Assembly (NCBI RefSeq): GCF_037126465.1 | Contig: NW_026999300.1 | Location: 1 to 64,000 of the forward strand | DNA from: Ornithodoros turicata | Taxonomy: Eukaryota > Arthropoda > Arachnida > Ixodida > Argasidae | Reading direction: 5' to 3' | DNA: 64,000 nt | Shown: piece after piece, positions 54,377 to 64,000 of the stretch | Layout: each line of letters starts with the position of its first letter | How positions within the stretch are numbered: the stretch's first letter is position 1 | Translations under genes and position numbers: made by a program | The notes under the pieces: generated by a model | Told to the model about the DNA's origin: nothing | Databases searched by the model: none | Seen by the model: only the letters and a program-made list of their open reading frames with translations

Positions 54377-55522
54377 AACTCAAACGTCGCCATGCCAGTA
54401 CTGGACAGCTGTTTCGGCCTTGTTGGGCCTCATCAACAGTACGCAGGCAGGCAACGTTTGAGTGGATGGCGTCAGAAGGTCACGTAACACGTGATTCCTC
54501 CCGTCAGGTGAGATAACTCACTCAGTGCAAGCCCAGTGCAAAGCCAGTGAAGTATAAAAGAAAAAAAATAGCCAGAGCTCTTTGGCTGCACGTATAGCAT
54601 ATGTTTGTAACTCAAACGTCGCCATGCCAGTACTGGACAGCTGTTTCGGCCTTGTTGGGCCTCATCAACAGTACGCAGACAGGCAACGTTTGAGTGGATG
54701 GCGTCAGAAGGTCACGTAACACGTGATTCCTCCCGTCAGGGTGAGATAACTCACTCACTGCAAGCCCAGTGCAAAGCCAGTGAAGTATAAAACGAAAAAA
54801 AATAGCCAGAGCTCTTTGGCTGCACGTATAGCATATGTTTGTAACTCAAACGTCGCCATGCCAGTACTGGACAGCTGTTTCGGCCATTTCGGCCTGTTTT
54901 GGCCTTGTTGGGCCTCATCAACAGTACGCAGGCAGGCAACGTTTGAGTGGATGGCGTCAGAAGCGTCAGATGGCGTCAGAAGCGTTTGAGTTACAAACAT
55001 ATGCTATAAGTGCAGCCAAAGAGCTCTGGCTATTTTTTTTTTCGTTTTATACTTCACTGGCTTTGCACTGGGCTTGCAGTGAGTGAGTTATCTCACCCTG
55101 ACGGGAGGAATCACGTGTTACGTGACCTTCTGACGCCATCCACTCAAACGTTGCCTGCCTGCGTACTGTTGATGAGGCCCAAGAAGGCCGAAACAGCTGT
55201 CCAGTACTGGCATGGCGATGTTTGAGTCACAAACATATGCTATACGTGCAGCCAAAGAGCTCTGGCTATTTTTTTCCTTTTATATTTCACTGGCTTTGCA
55301 CTGGGCTTGCAGTGAGTGAGTTATCTCACCCTGACGGGAGGAATCACGTGTTACGTGACCTTCTGACGCCATCCACTCAAACGTTGCCTGCCTGCGTACT
55401 GTTGATGAGGCCCAACAAGGCCGAAACAGCTGGCCAGTACTGGCATGGCGACGTTTGAGTTACAAACATATGCTATACGTGCAGCCAAAGAGCTCTGGCT
55501 ATTTTTTCCTTTTATATATATA
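54345..55522. repeat. Palindromic array of Penelope-like terminal repeats with hammerhead-like motifs
   Basis: Units of about 230 bp: two complete in + orientation (about 54372-54602 and 54603-54836), one partial (to about 54985), then inverted units at about 54985-55213 and 55214-55455 and a partial one to 55510. (TA)n runs bound the array at 54340-54372 and 55515-55530. Each unit has GCCATGCCAGTACTGGACAG and CCTTGTTGGGCCTCATCAAC. The complement folds as a hammerhead-like core (see findings). No RT remains. The opposite arm lacks the whole insert. Confidence 0.75.
55163..55207 (+). ncRNA. Hammerhead ribozyme-like motif (best copy)
   Basis: GTACTG (55163-55168) pairs with CAGTAC (55202-55207) as stem I. 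TTGATGA follows, then stem II GGCC-CAAGAA-GGCC, then GAAA, then the loopless palindrome CAGCTG giving an A-U closed short stem III, then C at the predicted cleavage position (55201). Short palindromic stem III is known for Penelope-type hammerheads that act as dimers. The core has U where the invariant C3 of CUGAUGA is expected, so activity is doubtful. Minus-strand copies are at 54398-54442, 54630-54674 and 54864-54927 (last with a stem II insertion); another plus copy, 55396-55440, is altered at the cleavage site. Confidence 0.5.
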
Positions 55523-55896
55523 TATGTATAATTCCCACATCATTGCCTGCAGGTTTTAGTAGTAGACAGCGCAGGGGGCTTTGCGACCCATCTGCTCCCC
55601 TTGGGTTCACCTAACAAGCTCGAAACCTTTCTGAATATATCCTGCAGGTACTGGAATAAAGATTTATCGCAAAGATAATCACAAATATAATGATCTGCTG
55701 CACGTCGTATTTTTTAAAATAAGAAATGGTAAAAACACTCGCTCTCAGCGTGTTAAACGCTATATGTAGCAACAACAACAATATCAGAGCATTTTTGTTC
55801 TTTATTGCGATATTTTCAAGAGCTCGTTACTTTGTGCGAGCCATAGAAAAATTAAAAATTTCTGCTTTGCTGCCGTTAAAGTAGCACGAAAGCGCA

Positions 55897-56225
55897 CTCG
55901 AATAGCAGAGGAGGAGTGTCGTTGGGAGGAACCGAGAGGTCTGCCTGCCTGATTAGGCGGCATGTTTCTCGGGAAGGGAAGGGTGGTGGAGAGGAGGAGA
56001 GGAAAGGGTGAAGTGGAAGACCGAGCGGAATCCGCTCGGGGGGAGGATAGCTGCGTCCATGGGCCGACTTCAGGGGAACTGTGCCGGCATACGCCTATTA
56101 CACATCTGAGGGAAACCCAGGAAAAACCCCAGACGGCACAGCCGGCCCGCGGATTCGAACCGCGGACCTCCCAGTCTCCAAGCGCATGCGTTACCGCTGC
56201 GCCACCGGAGCTGGTCTCGAATAGC
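55897..56225 (-). mobile_element. tRNA-derived SINE, copy 2, with 10-bp target duplication
   Basis: CTCGAATAGC is present at 55897-55906 and 56216-56225, giving a 309-bp body on the minus strand. The A box complement is at 56194-56204 and the B box complement at 56151-56161. It is nearly identical to copy 1 (40204-40524), including the GGAATCCGCTCGGGGGGAGG stretch. The other arm of the inverted repeat holds the empty site (GCTATTCGAG, about 59541-59550). Confidence 0.88.
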
Positions 56226-57220
56226 AAAGTGCATATTGTCAAGCATAACAAATGCACACGCTAACGACAACAATAACTACTAACAAACACAACCCTTCAT
56301 TTCTACTGTCTGAATTCGCGACAGAAGCGTATAAGCGCTTTCACAAGAACAAGCACGCTCCTTGAAGAAAGTCTATAACAAATGTAGCTCAACGCAGCGC
56401 TTCCCACAATCACCGTGTTGAAGGCTGTCTTTTCTTTCTGATTTTGCTTTAAAAACGTAGCTTAAACAGTTTTTCACACATAACATTTCTGCTTGCTACA
56501 TGACGAGTCCTATCATGTAATAGAGCAGGGAAAGAATTACTAAGTTTAGCACACAAAAAATGTTTTGCGATACCGATTCGCAATTCGCTTTCATGAGCAG
56601 GCACATCCCTTCCCTTGTTTGTTGAAAACTTCACAGCGCGCATGAAATTTAAACACGATTTCTTAAAATGCAACAAATTACTGCAGACTCGTCTCACGGA
56701 GCTGGAATTTCTACCATCTGCGTTAAGCGCTCAGATACCCGCATTTTTGCTCAAATAGCAAAATAGCTATGTCTGCAAAAAGTAAGCACCTTCAACAAGT
56801 TTATAGTTCCTGTCATGCCTTATCGAGCAATGTGCATACCGACAGGCATGACAAAACACAGAACAAACACACTCATTTCTGCTGACAGAACTGAGCTGTA
56901 CAATGAGGCACGGAGCAACCCGGGCAAAACGAGGGCTCACACATTCAGTGAGCAGTGACTACTCCTTGAACAGCATGATACCACATACTGTGAATTTTAC
57001 CCCGAAAACTCAGCTTGAACACAGCTACGGTCATGACAAATGCACGTGCTAAACAAAAAACTGACAAACACACGCTTGCACTGATACTGTCTGAACTCTC
57101 GCATCAAGTGAGTGCCAGCATAAGAACAAGAACCCCGGTTCTTGCTGTTGTTGTTGCTCTTAACTAACAAATGTAGCTTGATTCAGCCCTCGCCGTGATG
57201 ATCGCGTGGAAGACTCATAA

Positions 57221-58569
57221 AATCGATTCGAATCCTGGTAAAATAGCGCGTGCACAACAAGCACTTCACCTTGCTTGCAGTCCACCCTGTACCCATCTCT
57301 TTTCAGAAAACGCGATAAACTTTTTTTATCAATATTTCGCGCTACAGTACTTTTCTTTCACACGAAAAGGCGTACACAACGGAGATTACTTACTTACTTT
57401 TCAAGTGACTTCCTAGCTTCACAAATACACACGCCTACACATATTTTTCATACACACAACGAGCGTCGCCTATTCAAACTCCCAAAAGTGTCTTCCTAAC
57501 CACAAAAATGCACATTATTCCTCAGGTCAATAATTATCCAACGACAAAATACGAAACACACATATGCACCAGTGGTACAAAGGACAGCGCGTCTTCGCAC
57601 CGGATGTAATAGGAACTTCCACGCAGACGACACCAGCTAAAAACAAATAAAGCAGCTCAGAAATGAACATTGCCATTGCGTACAGAAAGACGTCGAGCTC
57701 CATGCAGTAATAAAAAAAGATGAATAACACAGAATTGGAATTCGTTGCCTCTTGCTTTATTCACTTGCACCAAAACATTTTGAAACAATACTACAGAGTG
57801 AGTCAAGCAATTGAGCAAAGAATACATCTGGACTCGCTATACACACAGCACCTCTAAGCCATTTTTAAACCAAACGAGATTGCATGTATTCATTAGTATG
57901 CTATAATAATCGTAACAAAAAAAGAAGAAAAAAAAGAAAGGAATGCATGTTCGCTATACATCCATGAGAAAACGGTGCCGAGCTTTTGCGCAGCAGTTAT
58001 GACACAAAAGGGTTATTTTTGCTTTTATCTCGTTGTACCCATATATTTTGCAAGAATACTATAGAGTGCAACGGGTAAATGTGAACATCATTCGCTACAC
58101 GCTGTAGCTGTCATCATTTTTAAACCAAACCAGTTGACATGTGTTCATGAGCGTACGGTCTTTCACTAGATAGGTAAGTTGCTAATGGCAGTCACAAAAT
58201 TGTCATTCCAACATCTTTGACTGCAAGCTTCAGTGCCCAACAGAGCAATGCGCGCCCATCAGCATGCCTTGGACTCACTTCGCACACATACGATACCTTT
58301 CTTAATATACTGCCACCTAAAATCAAATGGTTATATGTTTATCGCAAGGATAATCATCTGCCTCGCGTCATATTTTTTTATTTTTTAAGAGACGCCAAAA
58401 GAGCCTCACTCTCGTCGTGTTAAACAGTACGTAGGGACTCATACAATCGAGGGCAGGGTAATTTTTCTTTATTTCTTTGTTTATTTTATTTTTGCTTTAG
58501 AGTTTATTACTTTGTACGAGTCACCTAAATTTAACCTGTCTGCTTTGCCCCTGTTAAAGTGTTAAAACA
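57221..58569. repeat. Spacer of the large inverted repeat: another diverged unit
   Basis: The spacer is itself related to 53500-55890 in left-arm orientation: CGAGCGTCGCCTATTC, GGATGTAATAGGAA, TTATCGCAAGGATAATCATC and TCGTGTTAAACAGTACG have ordered counterparts there. It has no mirrored partner at this position and no recognised gene. Confidence 0.6.
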
Positions 58570-61500
58570 GAGCCTTATGAGCCTTCCACGCCGTCATCAG
58601 AGCGAGGGCTGCATCAAGTTACATTTGTTAGTTAAGAGCAACAACAAGAGCAAGAACCGGAGTGCTTGTTCTTATGCTGGCACTCACTTGACGCGAGTTT
58701 TAACAGTATCACTGCAAGCGTGTGCTTGCCAGTTTTTTGTTTAGCACGTGCGTTTGTCATACCCGTAGCTGTGTTCAAGCTGAGTTTTCGGGGTAAAATT
58801 CACAGTATGTGGTATTATGCTATTCAAGAAGAAGTCATTGCTCACTGAATGTGTGAGCCCTTGTTTTGCACGGGTTCCTCCGTGCCTCATTGTACAGCTC
58901 AGTTCTGTCAGCAGAAATGGGTGTGTTTGTTCTGTGTTTTGTAATGCCTGTCGGTATGCACATTGCTCGATAAGGCATGACAGGAACTATGAACTTGTTG
59001 AAGTTGCTTACTTATTGCAGCCATAGCTATTTTGCTAAATGAGCAAAAATATCTGAGCGGGTATCTGAGCGCTTAACGCAGAGGGTACAAATTCCATTCA
59101 CCGTGAGACGAATTTGCAGTAATTTCTTGCATTTTAGGTAATAGTGTTTAAATTTCATGCGCGCTGTGAAGTTGTGAACAAACTCGGGAAGGGTTGTACC
59201 TGCTCATTAAAGCGAATTGCTTTGTTTGCCTGCTTTATTACATGATAGGACGCGTCATGTAGCAAGCAGAAATGTTATGTGCGAAAAACTGTTTCAGCTA
59301 CGTTTTTAAAGCAAAATCAGAAAGAAAAGACGGCCTTCAACACGGTGATTGTGGCGAGGGCTGCGTTGAGCTACATTTGTTATAGACTTTCTTCAAGCAC
59401 TGTGCTTGTTCTTGTGGAATCGCTTGTACGCTTCTGTCGCGAATTCAGACAGTAGAAATGAAGGGTTGTGTTTGTTAGTAGTTATTGTTGTCGTTAGCGT
59501 GTGCAGTTGTTTTGCTTGTCATTATGCACTTTGCTATTCGAGAGCGCTTTCGTGCCACTTTAACGGCAGCAAAGCAGAAATTTTTAATTTTTCGATGGCT
59601 CGCACAAAGGAATGAGCTCTTGGAAATAACGAAACAAAGAAAAAAATGGTCTGATATTGTTGTTATTATTTCCTACATATTGCGTTTAACAGCGAGTGTT
59701 TTTACCATTTCTTAGTTTAAAAAAATACGACGTGCAGCAGATGATTATCTTCGCGATTCTTTATTCCAGTACCTGCAGGATACATTCAAAAAGTTTGGAG
59801 CTTGTTAGGTGGACCCAAGGGGAGCAGAGGCAGAGGGGTCGCAAAGCCCTCTGCGCTGTTTATTACTCAAACCTGTAGTCAATGATGTGGGAATTATATA
59901 TTTTTTTTTATTTTATCCGTGAATCACTCACCTATTTTAGTGAAATATAGCATGCTTATTAATGAATACAATCTCGTTCGCTTTAAAGGCGGTTTAGAGC
60001 TGCAGCGTGTAGCAGATGCTGAAATTCTGTTCTCATTTTCCTGTTCCACTGTACAGTCTCCTTCAAATTATTTTGGTGCAAGCGAATAGAAGTAAAAGGA
60101 AAGAATCAGAATTCCGTGTAGCCCATCTGTATTATGGTGTTGATGCTGATGAATATAGTAAAAATAATAGGGAGGTGTATTATAGTTGCTGCATATGAGC
60201 ATGATGCCACCGTTTTTTTTTTTTTTTTTTTTGCAGTACGCATAGCCATAGCCAACGCGCATTCCTGGCCTGCTTTCACTCGTTTCTCTCTCTCTCTCTC
60301 TCGTACGCGTCGGTCGGCAGATGGTGAATCCTATTACATCCGAACCGAAGCCCTATTGTTTCATGGCTGCATACATAGTCTATATGGGCAGTGTTTTGCG
60401 ATGAATAATTATTATTGACCTAGATAATATGCTGGGAAATAATATGGATTTCTGTGACTGTGAAGACTCGCGACGCTCGTTGTGTGTAATGAAAAATGTG
60501 AGTCTGTATGTGTGTCTGTGTGCGTCCCTCACCCCACCGCAGCACCCCACCCCACCCCATCTCACCGTCATCATTTATTGTTGTTGTGTGCGTGCGTATT
60601 TTATGCGGGGACCCCACTTGGCAAGTAAGTTCTTTGTGTATGCCTGTCCCTGTCAGTCGAGTGAAGAAGTTATGTACGGTTGCACGAAATATTAGTTTAA
60701 AAAATGAGGTTTATCGCGCGCGTTTTTTAATAGAGTTCCTTGTGGAATGCCTTGCGGGCAAGGTGAAGTGCTTGTCTTGGGCACGCTAATATACAAGGAT
60801 ACGCACCGATTTTATGAGCCTTGCACGCTGTTATCGCAGCGAGGGCCGTATTAAAACTACATCTGTTAGGCTTTCGTAAAGCGGTGTGCTTTGTTCTTAT
60901 CGAATTGCTCGTGCCTTTAGCGTAGAATTAAATGGTGTGTTTGTTAGTTAACCGTCAGTTATTGTTGTAGGTGCTCGATAGATTGTACGTTTGTCGTGCT
61001 TGTTGCTGTGTTCAAGCTTAGTTTTATCGGTAAAATTCAGAGTATGTCGTATTATGCTGCTTAATAATTTCCGGAGAGGAGAAATGTGTGTGTATGTTAG
61101 TTGTTGTTTGTTAGCGTCTATCTTGTCATGCTTCACGATTCTTGTGGATGCACTTCGCTCGATAAAGCATGACACGCATTATGACTGTTACGTTGATGAA
61201 GGTGCTTAAGTTTTGCAGTCATAGCTATTACAATTCCAGCAGCAATACGGGTATCTGGGCGCTTAACGCAGAGGGTAAAAGTTATCGTCTCCGTGAATCG
61301 AATCTGGATTTCACTGCAATTTGTTGGAAGTAAGTATGATTATTGGATTTTCATAGCCAATGTGAACAAAAAACGGGCGGTTGTGTGCCTGCTCATGGAA
61401 GCAAATTTCGAAATGGAATGGTGAAAATGACTTTCATATGTTAAAGTTACTAATACTTGCCCTGCTTCACTGCATGACAGGACGCGGAAGTCGCAAGAAG

Positions 61501-64000
61501 GAATGATAGGTAAGAAAAACTTGGAGCGCTTAATTGATAGGTAACCGTGTTTTAAAAGCAAAATCAGAAAGAAAAGTAGTTTTTTTTGTGAATCGTGCGG
61601 CCTCCCACGCGGTTATTGCGGCGAGCGCTGTGTTGAGCTACATTTGTTAAGCTTTCTTCAAACGGTGTGCTTGTTCTTGGAATCGCTAACGCATTTAGCG
61701 CGAATTCAGACAGCAGAAACGAATCGGTGTGTTTGTTAATTGTTGTTTTTCAGTTGCTGTTGTCTGTCAGTGTTAGCTTTTGTCGGGCTTGTAGCTCTGT
61801 TCAAGTTTAGATTTCCTGGTAAAATTCAGGATGCGTGCTATTACTCTGTTCAATAATTTTCGGACAGTAGAAACGGGAGTGTTTGTTTGTGTGTTCTGTC
61901 ATGCTTGGCAGTAGGCATTTTGCTTCATAAGGCATGACACACATTATGACTTATGTGTTGATGATGGTGCTTAATTTTGCAGTCGTACCGCAGAAAATCG
62001 GTATCTGAGCGTTTAATGAAAATTCCCGTCTCTGTGAGACGAATTTGTTGCAATTTGTTGCATTTCAAGTAATGATATTTAAATTTCATAGCGAACGTGA
62101 ACAAAAAAGGGATGGTTGTGTGTCTGCTCATGGAAGCAAGCTACAAAACGGAATGGTGAAAATGCGTTTCATATGCTCAATTTATTCATTCTTGCCCTGC
62201 GCAGAGTTGTGCACGTTACTCGAAAAAAAATAATTGATTACAATTACCGTTACTACAGCGCGAAAAGTAATTCTTTACCGTTACAAATTACTTCATCAAA
62301 AATGTAATACTTTACTGATTAAAAATGTAACGGGTTACTTTTTCCGTTACTTTTATATTGTGGGCCATACCAAAGCCAACCAGCCTGCATTGAACACAAC
62401 CATGCAGCTCTTGTTGCAAATTCGAATATGAGACATCAACATATATGATAAGTGAAACTCACAAATACATTTGAAAAGCAACATACAAAACACGTACAGG
62501 CGCTTATTACAGATTTATATACACATTTACATATATATGCACACAACACGGACGCCCGTATAGGCGTCGAAACATCCGCTTCGTTTTGTTACTATTGTTA
62601 TGTTCAGCCCGCACAATTTATCAATATAGTCACCTATTTTAGTGTTGCTCCAGTAGGTCGCTGTTGTAAGGGATTGTCATAATACTGTGGTGTGCATGGA
62701 ATACGTGTGGACTAGAGACAACCGTCACAGTGACCTCTGCGTCATTGCTTCAGTTGAACTCGTGGTGGAACAGAAGAACAGATTGGCTTGCTGAAAATGG
62801 TTGCCATTGTTGACTGAAGGCTAAAAACGTAATCGATTACTCAGTAATGGATTACCGAAAATTGTAATAAGATTACTTGAAAAATTACTTGCTCACAAAA
62901 TTAATTGATAATAACGTTAAAAATTACTGAAAAAAGTAATTGATTACAAGTAACGCAATTACTAGTAACGCGTTACGTACAACTCTGGGCCCTGGCGTCA
63001 CTGCATGACACATCATGTAGCAAGCAGAAATGGGGGTTGAGGAAAACTTGGCGCGCTTTATGGATGATGATGATGATGATGATAATAATTGGGGGTTTAC
63101 GTCGCGAGACAACTGAGATCGCGCTTTGTGGATAGTGCGCTACTTTTCGCGCACTGAGTAAGCTTATTGATTACTTTGAGTGGTCCAGGCTCGCTTATTA
63201 TTTTCTCATCTTCAATGGGGGAAATTATTTTAGACAGAAGCAGCAGCTTCCATGAAGAGAGAGATGATTAGTTTCTTGAATTGTTGTACAAAAATATTGA
63301 TATGGTTCTTGATGATTGAACGTAGAAAAGGCGCTTTTTGATATGTTTATTTAGTCATTTAGAAAGTCTTCGAGGCAATAGCGCTTAATTGCAAGGTTCA
63401 GTTGTTTTATTTTTTTTCTCAGCCCTTGCGCATGGATGGTGGTTCCCGAGTGAATATAATTTATGACTGTCAAAAATTAGAGTAATTTCATATGATCTCC
63501 AATAACAGGAGCAAGGGCATTTTTTGTAGTAGTAGTAGTAGTTTTTGTAACCTTTAATATAAGAATGAAAATCAGTAATAGCGCAGGAAAGAAAATAATA
63601 TGCCGATGTAAATTCAATTAATACCAGGGAGCATGAAGCGCTCCTGTCTGGCGCGCATTCCTCAGTCCTGATAGCAAGAGCGAACTTTGAAACGTTGACC
63701 GTTGGGGCGGTGGTTGGGTGCTCACAGGAGCAGCCTCAGACAATGGGAGGAAATGATGACGTCAAACAGCGCGGTGCCTGGTGGACTAGTGCTTCATTCT
63801 CGCAGGGGAAGCTAGAGCAACAGTTGTGGTGTAGGTGCGCACCCGTCTGGATTTCGCTTTAATGCAGGATTTCCATAAACAGTGACGTCATAATTGGTTA
63901 ATGTATTTAACGAATAACAGAGGGGGATTTGCGAAGCTCTCCTGTTTAGACGACCTTTGGAACGGATGACGTCACGACCAATGACAGTGCAGAGCTCCTG
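58570..64000 (-). repeat. Right arm of the large inverted repeat
   Basis: Inverted copy of 51064-57220, continuing to the window end and presumably beyond. It lacks the ribozyme-like array and the SINE of the left arm but carries a hAT-type element at 62202-62987 that the left arm lacks. Short frames here are not conserved as frames between the arms. No gene is supported. Confidence 0.85.
62202..62987. mobile_element. hAT-type MITE in the right arm
   Basis: The ends are CAGAGTTGTGCACGTTAC and GTTACGTACAACTCTG. Subterminal DNA is rich in GTAAT, ATTAC and GTTAC words in both orientations. The left flank is GCCCTGCG (62194-62201); the right flank reads GCCCTGGCG with one extra G. The left arm shows the uninterrupted site (complement of TTGCCCTGCGTCACTG at about 52084-52099), confirming an 8-bp target. 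No coding capacity. Confidence 0.8.

Larger units (their letters stand above)
51064..57220 (+). repeat. Left arm of the large inverted repeat (family S-related units)
   Basis: Read on the opposite strand it matches 58570-64000 throughout. Examples: 51220-51380 against 63690-63860, 51450-51660 against 63430-63630, 53600-54340 against 59905-60700, 55525-55906 against 59530-59895, and 56226-57220 against 58570-59535. Within the arm shorter units repeat: the AGTTTTCCTC...CATGAGCAG stretch at 52035 recurs near 52765, about 730 bp later. TATCGAGCAATGTGCATACC recurs at about 52359 and 56820. No protein gene is supported. Two insertions are private to this arm: 54345-55522 and the SINE at 55907-56215. 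Confidence 0.85.

Noticed and set aside
51064..64000. Assembly artefact producing a mirror-image copy
   Set aside because: Each arm has insertions with target duplications that the other lacks, and the arms differ at many single positions. Still, long-read confirmation of adjacency would be needed.

Overview
The window looks like gene-poor, repeat-dominated nuclear DNA of an arthropod, most likely a chelicerate and probably a tick. Grounds are a broken ionotropic-receptor gene at the left edge, two tRNA-derived SINEs, several Penelope-like retroelements, P, hAT and TTAA-target DNA transposons, and a decayed Maverick/Polinton. The tick call is inference: no housekeeping gene is present to anchor it. 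I see no rRNA gene, no functional tRNA gene and no CRISPR array. Nearly every coding stretch belongs to a mobile element and most are broken.

Layout. 1-2049: ionotropic-receptor pseudogene split by a 350-bp TA-flanked MITE. 2050-11400: mostly featureless DNA with an LTR-like direct repeat (6461-7250) and a hAT MITE (9403-10214) that itself contains a TTAA-flanked MITE (9448-10063). 11400-15274, 20834-21240 and 37681-38640: diverged copies of an unclassified repeat family (here family S). 15279-20829: a 5.55-kb TTAA-flanked transposon with a gene for a P2X7-C-terminal-type zinc domain, plus Penelope and LINE debris. 21241-24720: copies of a second unclassified family (family R) in inverted orientation around a small MITE, a C2H2 exon and a Penelope RT fragment. 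24815-25659: hAT MITE with a perfect 8-bp target duplication.

25680-46500: a Maverick/Polinton remnant in the order small ORF, packaging ATPase, small basic protein, unknown ORF, integrase with chromo-like tail, minor capsid-type protein, basic protein, major capsid fragment, several unassigned ORFs, and protein-primed DNA polymerase B. It is shattered by at least five later insertions: a Penelope element (28877), a CCCAGGTAGCAC-ended element (34165), a family S piece (37681), a SINE (40204) and a nearly intact Gypsy-type LTR retrotransposon (40677-45547, LTRs with about two differences in 251 bp). Target duplications or reading-frame continuity across the gaps show that the polymerase was one gene before these insertions.

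46507-47345 is another family R copy, 47700-48930 a P-element-type transposase pseudogene with a recognisable intron, and 51064 to the window end a very large inverted repeat (arms about 4.6-4.7 kb after subtracting nested insertions, spacer about 1.35 kb). The arms differ by insertions found in only one of them: a SINE and a hammerhead-ribozyme-like Penelope repeat array on the left, a hAT element on the right. The partner arm preserves the empty site, so the arms are not simply a mirrored assembly copy. The genes here do not work together as a host pathway; the window is best read as nested element strata whose relative ages can be ordered.
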